Source of the DNA: Microbaculum marinum
GTDB taxonomy: Bacteria; Pseudomonadota; Alphaproteobacteria; Rhizobiales; Tepidamorphaceae
Strand: one strand, 5' to 3'
Length of the DNA: 64,000 nt
Assembly (NCBI RefSeq): GCF_042646165.1
Contig: NZ_JBHRTC010000023.1
Shown here: positions 18,209 through 25,658 of the stretch, piece by piece
Numbering within the stretch: position 1 is the stretch's first letter
Layout of the letters: each line of letters starts with the position of its first letter
Notes under the pieces: generated by a model
Databases searched by the model: none
Told to the model about the DNA's origin: nothing
What the model saw: only the letters and a program-made list of their open reading frames with translations
Translations under genes and position numbers: made by a program

Positions 18209-19159
18209 TCAACGCGATTGCGAGAATCGTCCACCAAATGCGGCCCGCGGGGACGCCCAATCGGAGCTCCCACGCCTGACTCGACCGGCCAGAACGTGAG
18301 CGACGCTGAGAAATCGCCGCAAGGCAGGATTGTCGTTCTGTGGCAACCACACGGCGTAGAACGGCAAGATATCCGCTTCGTCGCACAATGGGCATAAAAC
18401 CAATCCAGGGAGTTCTACCTTCTCCCACGCCTCTGAGACCAATGTTATGCCCTGCCCGAGCGCCACGAGCCGGACAAGATCCTGGGTTGAGCCCGCTCGA
18501 AATTCTATGGTCACCGAAGGTGCTCGCCCGAATGTCCGCTGAACAATAAAATCGCGGACCTCTGGACCTGGTGGCGATCGACCGACGATAAAGCGCTCCC
18601 CGGCCAGATCAGGCCAGTCGATCTCGGCGAATGCGGCCAGCCTGTGGTTCTTCGGCATGGCGACGTAAATCCGTTCCCGCCAAAGGTGCACTACATCGCA
18701 GTCGTGTACCTCACCTAACCATGTTACAAACGCGATATCCAACCTGCGCGCGCGAACACCCGCGAGAAGCTCCTGGCGGCTCCCATTGATTAGATCAATT
18801 GCGACGCCCGCATTGCTGACAGTGTACTGCCGAATCAACTCGTGCAGAAATCCGCCGATCAAAGACGTTAACGTACCAATCCGGACGATACCGAGCTCGC
18901 CCCGGCCGGCCGCCGCTGCCCCTTTCGTCGCTTCCTGCAGTTGCTCGAACGCCGGCAGCACCTGTGCGAGAAACGAGTTGCCCGCATCCGTCAGCCGCAC
19001 GCCATTGGGTCCGCGTTCGAACAACGAAACGCCAAGATCATCCTCCAACCGCCGAATTCCGCGGCTGACCGTCGACTGCTTGCGGCGCAGAACAAGAGCA
19101 GCTTGGCGGAAGCTCCCAAGTTCAGCCGTGGTGATGAAGTATTTTAGAGCCCTGACCAC
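18209..19159 (-). CDS. LysR-family transcriptional regulator
   Basis: 316 residues. N-terminal winged helix (LKYFITTAELGSFRQAALVLRRKQSTVSRGIRRLEDDLG) then a substrate-binding domain from about residue 95. The GTG start at 19159 is the best fit to the family N-terminus. It lies tail-to-tail with the trb operon; LysR genes are common at this end of related conjugative elements. The target and ligand are unknown. A NsrR-like palindrome lies 161 nt upstream (19320-19344). Confidence 0.88.
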   Translation of the reverse strand: MVRALKYFITTAELGSFRQAALVLRRKQSTVSRGIRRLEDDLGVSLFERGPNGVRLTDAGNSFLAQVLPAFEQLQEATKGAAAAGRGELGIVRIGTLTSLIGGFLHELIRQYTVSNAGVAIDLINGSRQELLAGVRARRLDIAFVTWLGEVHDCDVVHLWRERIYVAMPKNHRLAAFAEIDWPDLAGERFIVGRSPPGPEVRDFIVQRTFGRAPSVTIEFRAGSTQDLVRLVALGQGITLVSEAWEKVELPGLVLCPLCDEADILPFYAVWLPQNDNPALRRFLSVAHVLAGRVRRGSSDWASPRAAFGGRFSQSR

Positions 19160-19621
19160 TGCCCTCGTCTCTCAAACCACCGCTCGACTGTACTCCTGCC
19201 GATTCAACAGCTTGCCAGGCGCCGCATGCCAGAAAGCGGATAAGGCTCGACAACCTTCTATCCCTTTGTCATCTGGGACGGTTCACCGCACGCGAGTGCG
19301 GGTATGCGCCCACTACGCTAAAGAGTCATTCCCAATATATCTTTTTCTCAGTGAGAAAAGTTTCAGCAGCGAGGTCGTGAGCCCGCATGCCACAGGCATT
19401 CCTTGCAGCGCGGAAGCAGCGTTCCGCCGAATGCCCTATAGCTGGAGCGAATGCCGTCGCGGCGATCGGTCCTCAATGCGAAGTCGTTCGACACGCCGGC
19501 GCGCAATCTCTCGGCCACGGAGACGCCTGAAACGGAAATCGTACAAGCCCCGCCCGTGCGTCGTAGTCCCGCGTGTCACGATATGGCCTGTCAAGACTGC
19601 GGGAACCGTTGCACGCATGTG
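19160..19621. other. Intergenic gap upstream of the LysR gene
   Basis: About 460 nt without a convincing gene. It contains the palindromic box 19320-19344 and, overlapping its end, a short perfect inverted repeat TTTTCTCA-g-TGAGAAAA (19343-19359). An open + frame from 19451 runs antisense into the cyclo-ligase gene and shows no recognisable domain. Confidence 0.5.
19320..19344. promoter_or_regulatory. NsrR-like palindromic box, orphan position
   Basis: Half-sites AAAGAGTCATTC and CAATATATCTTT around a central C. The right arm read on the - strand is AAAGATATATTG, close to the half-site of the perfect box at 28738. G at -9 and C at +9 are kept. The nearest start is the LysR gene, 161 nt away. 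Confidence 0.5.
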
Positions 19622-20308
19622 CTAAACGCCAACGTCAAACCGCATCTCGCCCTGCTCGGTAATGATCGCGTCCATCGGGATGTCATGAGCCTGCGGATAG
19701 ATCGTAGGCATGAAAGCAGAGCTGTATCCGACACCAAAAACACGCGGACGCTTGGTCGTGGCCGCGAGAGTACGATCAAAAAAGCCGCCGCCATAGCCCA
19801 GCCTGTAGTTTTCGCGGTCGAACCCTACCACGGGCGCAATCACGACATCAGGAACAACCACAGCACCGTCAGCGGGAACCGGGATGTTCCAGACCCCCTT
19901 CTCCAGCCGATCGCCCGTCTTCCACAAACGAAAGACGAGCGGACGACCCCGTTCGATGACGACGGGTAGCGCCGTGCGCGCCCCGTCGAACGCGAGCGCC
20001 GTCATCAAAGACCTGAGATCCGGCTCTCCGCGGAACGGCCAATAGGCGCTCACGACCTGCTCAGCCGCATCTCCAATCAACTTCTTGAGATGGCCGGCGA
20101 TCCTTTTGCCATGGACCCGACGTTGCTCCGATGGGAGCGCCAGACGCGAAGCAATCTGACGGGACCGTTCGGCTTTGCGCCAGCGACTGACGTCGAGCTC
20201 CTGCTGTTTCGGATCTGACACCGGCAGACCGGAATAACCGGGTTCGATCTCGTGCATAAGACATGGCGGAGAGGCGTATTGCCCATTCTCATTCTCCCGC
20301 TTCGCCAC
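19622..20308 (-). CDS. 5-formyltetrahydrofolate cyclo-ligase
   Basis: 228 residues. It matches the ATP-dependent cyclo-ligase family that converts 5-formyl-THF to 5,10-methenyl-THF (N-terminal SRWRKAERSRQIASRLALP, C-terminal PVVGFDRENYRLGYGGGFFDR and GVGYSSAF). An extra N-terminal segment of about 35 residues precedes the domain. GTG 20308 is chosen because GGAGG lies 7 nt upstream. It is the second gene after the truncated hemoglobin, 12 nt downstream, and probably co-transcribed with it. It may be a paralogue of a housekeeping copy. Confidence 0.88.
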   Translation of the reverse strand: MAKRENENGQYASPPCLMHEIEPGYSGLPVSDPKQQELDVSRWRKAERSRQIASRLALPSEQRRVHGKRIAGHLKKLIGDAAEQVVSAYWPFRGEPDLRSLMTALAFDGARTALPVVIERGRPLVFRLWKTGDRLEKGVWNIPVPADGAVVVPDVVIAPVVGFDRENYRLGYGGGFFDRTLAATTKRPRVFGVGYSSAFMPTIYPQAHDIPMDAIITEQGEMRFDVGV

Positions 20309-20320
20309 GGTAGACCTCCG

Positions 20321-20791
20321 CTATTCTGCCGCCTCTTGCGCCTTCAAGTCATTGCTTATGTAACGCTCCCCTTTGCCCAGGAGAACGCCCGTCTGGGTAG
20401 CGATTCCCATCTCCAGGCTTTCGGCGATGCGTCGGGCGCGTTCGATAAAATGATCTGCGGCGGCAGGCGCACATACCTGTCTCGCCGTGTCCTCGAACAA
20501 GGCTAGCCACCGATCGAAATGATGCGCATCAATCGGGAGCGGCAAGTGCTTTTCCATGGGACGACCATGGTATCGTCCGGTCAACAGCGCAACCGACGAC
20601 CAGAACGCGCACATCTTTTCCAGATGCGCGCCCCAATCATTGACGTGACTATCGAATATCGGCGCCAGAATGGAATCTTCACGAACGCGAGCGTAGAAAG
20701 CATGCACAAACCGGTGGATCAGCTCTTCATCGATCCCCGTGTTCGATACGATTTCAGCCGTGATACGCGCGCGCCGGTCATTCTGTGACAT
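20321..20791 (-). CDS. Group III truncated hemoglobin
   Basis: About 156 residues from ATG 20791 (AAAGGACGGC upstream; the frame is open for 21 more codons). It has the group III truncated globin pattern: LIHRFVHAFYARVREDSILAPIF, WGAHLEKMCAFWSSVALLTGRYHGRP, then proximal-histidine region HLPLPIDAHHFDRWLALFEDT. Such globins bind O2 or NO and are common in NO-detoxifying and microaerobic settings. A NsrR-like box lies 131 nt upstream. Confidence 0.87.
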   Translation of the reverse strand: MSQNDRRARITAEIVSNTGIDEELIHRFVHAFYARVREDSILAPIFDSHVNDWGAHLEKMCAFWSSVALLTGRYHGRPMEKHLPLPIDAHHFDRWLALFEDTARQVCAPAAADHFIERARRIAESLEMGIATQTGVLLGKGERYISNDLKAQEAAE

Positions 20792-20921
20792 GCCGTCCTT
20801 TCCCTCGATATGCGCATCCGCCACCAAGCCGAACGCCCCAAGCTGTAGCCGCACGCCAACTCACCGCCCGCTTCGCAGAACGCGCAGGCTTGGCCACGTT
20901 TGATGAGCGTCGCTAAAGCCA

Positions 20922-20946
20922 TAACATATATGGCCAATGTATCATT
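20922..20946. promoter_or_regulatory. NsrR-like box in the hemoglobin/ccoN divergent region
   Basis: Half-sites TAACATATATGG and CAATGTATCATT around a central C. Read on the - strand the left arm is AATGATACATTG, nearly the same as the left arm of the 33251 box. The right arm matches the 28738 box at 9 of 12 positions. It lies upstream of the hemoglobin gene. Confidence 0.55.
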
Positions 20947-21089
20947 TACCTCATCACGAGGCAATCCCTGTGTGCATGGGAGGTGCAAGGAGACGCCTCG
21001 GTGACGGCGCGGCGGCGATCTCCCCTTCTGACACGATGTCGCCGCCCACCCGTCCGCGACATAACGCACCCTGTTGTCCTCTCTCAAGA

Positions 21090-21114
21090 TAAGATATATA
21101 CGAAATGCATGTTA
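21090..21114. promoter_or_regulatory. NsrR-like box upstream of ccoN
   Basis: Half-sites TAAGATATATAC and AAATGCATGTTA around a central G. The right arm read in reverse, AACATGCATTT, is one base from the E. coli NsrR half-site AAGATGCATTT. It is 62 nt before the ccoN ATG at 21177. Confidence 0.6.
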
Positions 21115-21176
21115 AGCGGCGCACCTCCCATACAGGCGACGCGCCGCGTCCGACGACCAACGAGAGTGACTGCTAC

Positions 21177-22814
21177 ATGGTTGCAACGTTAACAGGCGGC
21201 GAGCGCCAGATAGCGCTTGTCATCTCGGGTCTCGTCGCCATCTGTGGTCTCACACTCGCGGCCGCGGGCCGCCAGGATATGCTTGGCGCGCACGGGTTCA
21301 TTATTCTCGCTTTTGGTCTCGCCTGTGTCTTCGTCATAATAAACGGCTTTTACGAGCCCGAACCCAGTCCCGAGAGATTCTCAAGCTATTACGACGAGCC
21401 CATCAAGGCCGGCGTCATCGCGGCCATGGCATGGGCCGTCTTTGCGATGTTCATCGGCGTTTGGGTGGCGGCCCTTCTCGCATGGCCTGACCTCACCTTC
21501 GACCAGGAATGGGCCAGCTTCGGCCGTCTCCGGCCCGTCCACACCACTGGGGTCATTTTCGGCTTTGGCGGCAATGCGTTGATCGCCACGTCCTTCCACG
21601 TCATGCAACGCACATCGCGCGCGCGGATGCCCGACCAGCTCTCGGCATGGTTTGTCCTCGTCGGCTATAATCTCTTCTGCCTGCTTGCCGTCACCGGCTA
21701 TCTCATGGGCGTCACCCAGTCGAAGGAATATGCCGAAGCCGAATGGTATGCCGACATCTGGCTCGTCATTGTGTGGGTAACCTATTTCATCCTCTATATC
21801 CGGACGATCGCACGCCGAAAGGAGCCGCACATCTATGTGGCCAACTGGTATTTCATGGCCTTTATTGTTGTCGTCGCGATCCTTCACATCGTCAATAATA
21901 TCGCGGTCCCGGTCTCTCTGGGACACGCCAAGAGCTATACTGTCTGGCCCGGTGTGCAGGACGCCATGGTGCAGTGGTGGTACGGCCACAATGCCGTCGC
22001 CTTTTTCCTCACGGCCGGCTTCCTTGGAATGCTCTATTACTATCTTCCTGTACGGGCGCAGCGGCCCATCTTCTCCTACAGGCTTTCGATCCTGAGCTTC
22101 TGGGGCATCACCTTCTTTTATATGTGGGCGGGATCGCACCACCTCCACTACACGGCGTTGCCGCACTGGGTGCAGACGCTTGGCATGACCTTCTCGGTCA
22201 TGCTGCTCGTCCCGTCATGGGCATCGGCCGGAAATGCACTGCTCACGCTGAACGGGGCATGGCATCGCGTGCGCGACGACGCCACGCTCCGCTTCATGAT
22301 GGTGGCTGCGGTCTTCTATGGCCTGGCCACCTTCGAGGGGTCGTTTCTCGCCATCCGCCCGGTCAACTCGCTGTCGCATTATACAGATTGGACCGTAGGC
22401 CACGTTCACGCGGGCGCGCTCGGCTGGGTCGCACTGATCACTTTCGGCTCGTTCTATACGTTGGTGCCCAGCCTGTGGAAGCGTGAACGCATGTATTCGG
22501 CGACCCTGGTCGAGGTCCACTTCTGGTTCGCCCTGGCGGGTACGCTCGTCTACATCTTCGCCATGTGGAACTCAGGCATCATCCAAGGCCTGATGTGGCG
22601 GACATATACCGACGAGCACACGCTTGCCTATTCGTTCGTCGACTCGCTCGTCGCAATGCACCCCTATTACATCGCACGCGCCTTCGGAGGACTTCTGTTC
22701 CTGCTCGGCGCGATCGTCGGCGCCTACAATATCTGGATGACCCTCCGTACGGCGCCACTCACTGCTCCACGCGGGTCAGACGCCCCCCAGCCTGTCGCGG
22801 TCCCGGGAGAGTGA
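21177..22814 (+). CDS. ccoN: cbb3-type cytochrome c oxidase subunit I
   Basis: 545 residues and about 12 membrane helices. It is the catalytic heme-copper subunit of the high-affinity oxidase. Visible ligand regions are HTTGVIFGFGG, the CuB/heme region WWYGHNAVAFFL, the CuB pair region GSHHLHYTALPHW, and the heme histidines in TDWTVGHVHAGALGW. ATG 21177 fits the family start; the frame is open further upstream. It opens an operon with ccoO 2 nt downstream and has a NsrR-like box at 21090-21114. Confidence 0.95.
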   Translation: MVATLTGGERQIALVISGLVAICGLTLAAAGRQDMLGAHGFIILAFGLACVFVIINGFYEPEPSPERFSSYYDEPIKAGVIAAMAWAVFAMFIGVWVAALLAWPDLTFDQEWASFGRLRPVHTTGVIFGFGGNALIATSFHVMQRTSRARMPDQLSAWFVLVGYNLFCLLAVTGYLMGVTQSKEYAEAEWYADIWLVIVWVTYFILYIRTIARRKEPHIYVANWYFMAFIVVVAILHIVNNIAVPVSLGHAKSYTVWPGVQDAMVQWWYGHNAVAFFLTAGFLGMLYYYLPVRAQRPIFSYRLSILSFWGITFFYMWAGSHHLHYTALPHWVQTLGMTFSVMLLVPSWASAGNALLTLNGAWHRVRDDATLRFMMVAAVFYGLATFEGSFLAIRPVNSLSHYTDWTVGHVHAGALGWVALITFGSFYTLVPSLWKRERMYSATLVEVHFWFALAGTLVYIFAMWNSGIIQGLMWRTYTDEHTLAYSFVDSLVAMHPYYIARAFGGLLFLLGAIVGAYNIWMTLRTAPLTAPRGSDAPQPVAVPGE

Positions 22815-22816
22815 CG

Positions 22817-23569
22817 ATGCCGGAATTCTTCCATCGCAAACTCGAGCGTTCCACGATCGGCTTCGTGCTCGCCATCATCGCCGCCGCAAGTGTCGGCGGC
22901 ATCGTCGAGATCGCGCCGCTCTTCACCATCGACGAGACGGTCGAGGAAGCACCCGACATGCGGTTTTACACACCGCTGGAGCTTGCAGGACGCAACATCT
23001 ACATCCGCGAAGGCTGCTATGCCTGCCACAGCCAGATGATCCGGACTCTGCAGGACGAAGTCGAGCGCTACGGTCCGTATTCGCTGGCCGTCGAGTCCCG
23101 GTACGATCATCCCATGCTGTGGGGATCGAAGAGAACCGGGCCCGATCTTGCGCGCGTCGGCGGGAAATATTCAGACTTCTGGCATGTCGCCCATCTGACG
23201 AATCCGCGCGACGTCGTGCCCGAATCGAACATGCCGGCCTATCGGTGGCTCGCCCGGAATTCACTTCGAACTGAGGACCTGCCGCTGCACCTCGAGGCAC
23301 AGCGCGCGGTCGGCGTGCCCTACACCGACGAGATGATCGAGAATGCCGCCCGCGACGCCTACGGCCAGGCTTCCCCGGACAGCGATTCCGCCTCCGGGGT
23401 CACGGAGCGCTACGGCGAGGAAACGCAGGTCCGCGCCTTCGACGGCGTCGCCACCCGAGTCACCGAAATGGACGCCCTCATTGCCTATCTGCAGGTGCTC
23501 GGCCGGCTGACCGACGCGGCTTTTCTGGACACTGCCGCTCCGCAGAAACCGCCGGAACCGATCGAATGA
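22817..23569 (+). CDS. ccoO: cbb3-type cytochrome c oxidase subunit II
   Basis: 250 residues. N-terminal membrane anchor (FVLAIIAAASVGGIVEIAPLF) and one c-type heme site CYACH near residue 70, with axial Met in the NMPAYRWL region. It transfers electrons to CcoN. The ATG at 22817 lies 2 nt after ccoN, and the stop overlaps ccoQ. Confidence 0.94.
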   Translation: MPEFFHRKLERSTIGFVLAIIAAASVGGIVEIAPLFTIDETVEEAPDMRFYTPLELAGRNIYIREGCYACHSQMIRTLQDEVERYGPYSLAVESRYDHPMLWGSKRTGPDLARVGGKYSDFWHVAHLTNPRDVVPESNMPAYRWLARNSLRTEDLPLHLEAQRAVGVPYTDEMIENAARDAYGQASPDSDSASGVTERYGEETQVRAFDGVATRVTEMDALIAYLQVLGRLTDAAFLDTAAPQKPPEPIE

Positions 23570-23757
23570 CGGCGCTGGAGACGCTCATGGACATCGACCA
23601 CGACACCCTCGTCGCCTTTTCCAAGAGTTGGGGCCTGTTCTATCTGTTGGCGCTCGCGATCGGCGTTCTTGCCTACACCTTCTGGCCCTCCAACAAGAAG
23701 CGGTTCGACAGGGCCAAGAAAAGCATTCTCGACCGGGACGACAAGCCATGGCAATAG
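23566..23757 (+). CDS. ccoQ: cbb3 oxidase small subunit CcoQ
   Basis: 63 residues with one membrane helix (LFYLLALAIGVLAYTFW) and a charged C-terminus (NKKRFDRAKKSILDRDDKPWQ), as in CcoQ/FixQ. The start overlaps the ccoO stop; an alternative ATG at 23587 has GGAG upstream and would give 56 residues. It is thought to stabilise CcoP in the complex. Confidence 0.88.
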   Translation: MTALETLMDIDHDTLVAFSKSWGLFYLLALAIGVLAYTFWPSNKKRFDRAKKSILDRDDKPWQ

Positions 23758-24629
23758 ACGAGCGCGATCCGGTCAGCGGCCACAAGACTACCGGTCATGA
23801 GTGGAACGGCATCAAGGAGTTGGATACCCCGGTGCCGCGGGGCATCCTCATCTTCCTCATCGTCACGCATATCTTCGCCGTTCTCTGGTGGATACTCATG
23901 CCGACCTGGCCCTTCGGCACGACCTACACGAAAGGCCTCCTGCAAACGGATCAACGCAAGACGGTTGAAGAGCAGTTGGTCGACGCAGCCGCGCAGCGTG
24001 CGTCCTGGATGGACAGGATCGAATCGGCGAGCTTCAGCGAAATCCAGGCGGATGAGCAGCTCATGTCGATCGTCAGGAGCTCCGGACATCAATTGTTCGG
24101 CGACAATTGCGCAGCGTGCCATGGCATCGATGGCAGGGGTCGCGCCAACTATCCAAACCTGGCGGACGATGACTGGCTGTGGGGCGGCAACCCTGAGATC
24201 ATAGCCGAGACCATGCGGGTCGGCATCAACAGCGAGCATCCCGACAGCCGCTTCGCGCAGATGCCTTCCTTCGGGCGCGATGGGATCCTTGATCGCGATC
24301 AGGTGCGCATGGCCGCCGCCTATGTCTATTCACTTTCCAACCCGGATTATTCCACTGCCGAAAACATCGAAAGCATTGAGTCGGGACGAGAAGTCTTCCT
24401 GGCCAACTGCGCCGCCTGTCATGGCGAAGATGCGCGAGGCAACCAGGATCTCGGCGCCCCCAATCTGACGGATCCATATTGGATCTATGGTGGCGATCTA
24501 CACACGATCGTCGCCACCGTCCACGGCGGCAGGCAGGGCCACATGCCAACCTGGGACGAACGGATGACCGATACCGAGATCAAGATCCTCGCGCTTTATG
24601 TCCATTCGCTCGGGGTCGAAAATCCATGA
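23748..24629 (+). CDS. ccoP: cbb3-type cytochrome c oxidase subunit III
   Basis: 293 residues. FixP/CcoP N-terminus (DERDPVSGHKTTGHEWNGIKELDTPVPRG), one membrane helix near residues 32-50, and two c-type heme sites CAACH in the periplasmic part, with MPSF and MPTW methionine regions. It passes electrons from cytochrome c to CcoO. The ATG overlaps ccoQ by 10 nt. Confidence 0.94.
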   Translation: MAIDERDPVSGHKTTGHEWNGIKELDTPVPRGILIFLIVTHIFAVLWWILMPTWPFGTTYTKGLLQTDQRKTVEEQLVDAAAQRASWMDRIESASFSEIQADEQLMSIVRSSGHQLFGDNCAACHGIDGRGRANYPNLADDDWLWGGNPEIIAETMRVGINSEHPDSRFAQMPSFGRDGILDRDQVRMAAAYVYSLSNPDYSTAENIESIESGREVFLANCAACHGEDARGNQDLGAPNLTDPYWIYGGDLHTIVATVHGGRQGHMPTWDERMTDTEIKILALYVHSLGVENP

Positions 24630-24823
24630 CGGCTGCCCGCAGAAGGCTTACAAGCCGCACGCGATTGCTGATCTGGGTCATCATACCCGCCGCAATTCTG
24701 GTCTTCGCGGCCGCCAATATCCATCTCGTCTATGTCGCCATCAACTCCCAACCCGATTGCGTCCCCCATTTGAAGGATGCCGGCGAGAATGGGCGGTACA
24801 GAGCGGCCAAATCAGCGTGCTGA
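24626..24823 (+). CDS. Small membrane protein of the cco operon
   Basis: 65 residues. A basic N-terminus, one hydrophobic helix (LLIWVIIPAAILVFAAANIHLVYVAI) and a short tail with one cysteine in QPDCVPH. The start is coupled to the ccoP stop (ATGA). It resembles the short conserved proteins sometimes found after ccoP, but I cannot assign it. It might substitute for the absent ccoH as an assembly factor; this is inference only. Confidence 0.6.
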   Translation: MTAARRRLTSRTRLLIWVIIPAAILVFAAANIHLVYVAINSQPDCVPHLKDAGENGRYRAAKSAC

Positions 24824-24836
24824 GGAGCACCAGCAG

Positions 24837-25655
24837 ATGGTTGAAGCCGACAAATCCTACGGTCTGTTGAGCGAAACGTCCGGCATCGAGGAGACAAGGA
24901 GCGAGCGCTGGCAAAGGCATTTGCCGCCCGGCATCGGCTTGCAGTGGCTTCGCGCGGGGTGGCGTGACCTTGTCAAGCAGCCCGGACCAAGCCTTGTCTA
25001 CGGCACTGGCGTCTTTCTCCTGTCCCTGAGCCTGGTATGGCTGCTTGGCTACTTCGGGCATGACTATATCCTCTTCCCGGCGCTGGCAGGCTTCATGATC
25101 GTCGCTCCCGTCTTGGCGATCGGACTTTATGAAAAGAGCCGGGCCCTGGAGGCGGGAGAGAGCGTGACTCTCAACCGGATGCTGTTCGTGCGTCCCAGAG
25201 CCGGTGGACAGGTCTATTTCACGGGCGTCCTGCTGTGCCTGCTCATGCTTCTGTGGATGCGCGCCGCCGTGCTCATCTACGCTCTCTTCTTCGGTCTGAG
25301 GCCCTTTCCGGGTCTCGATCACATCCTCGCCCTCTTGCTAACGCAGCCGCTCGGATGGGCCATGCTCGTCGTCGGCACGGCGACCGGCGGCCTGTTCGCC
25401 TCATTCGCCTTTGCTATCAGCGTGTTCTCGATCCCCATGCTGCTAGACCGGCGTACCGACGCGCTCACCGCCATGGGCACGAGCATGGCACTGGTGTGGA
25501 ACAATTTCATTCCAATGGTCGTCTGGGGCGCGATCGTCCTCACCCTTTTTGTCGTCAGCATCGCCACCGGGCTCTCCGGCCTGGTCCTTCTCTTCCCTTG
25601 GCTCGGGCACGCGACCTGGCATGCCTATCGGACTGTCGCCCGGGAGGAGGCCTAG
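24837..25655 (+). CDS. DUF2189 membrane protein
   Basis: 272 residues and about six membrane helices. N-terminal SERWQRHLPPGIGLQWLRAGWRDLVKQPGPSLVYG, then hydrophobic blocks and a C-terminal WLGHATWHAYRTV motif typical of DUF2189 proteins. ATG 24837 has GAGGAG upstream. It sits between ccoP and ccoI, where ccoG and ccoH are normally found. Its function is not established; a role in oxidase assembly or respiratory membrane organisation is a guess from position. Confidence 0.75.
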   Translation: MVEADKSYGLLSETSGIEETRSERWQRHLPPGIGLQWLRAGWRDLVKQPGPSLVYGTGVFLLSLSLVWLLGYFGHDYILFPALAGFMIVAPVLAIGLYEKSRALEAGESVTLNRMLFVRPRAGGQVYFTGVLLCLLMLLWMRAAVLIYALFFGLRPFPGLDHILALLLTQPLGWAMLVVGTATGGLFASFAFAISVFSIPMLLDRRTDALTAMGTSMALVWNNFIPMVVWGAIVLTLFVVSIATGLSGLVLLFPWLGHATWHAYRTVAREEA

Positions 25656-25658
25656 CAA

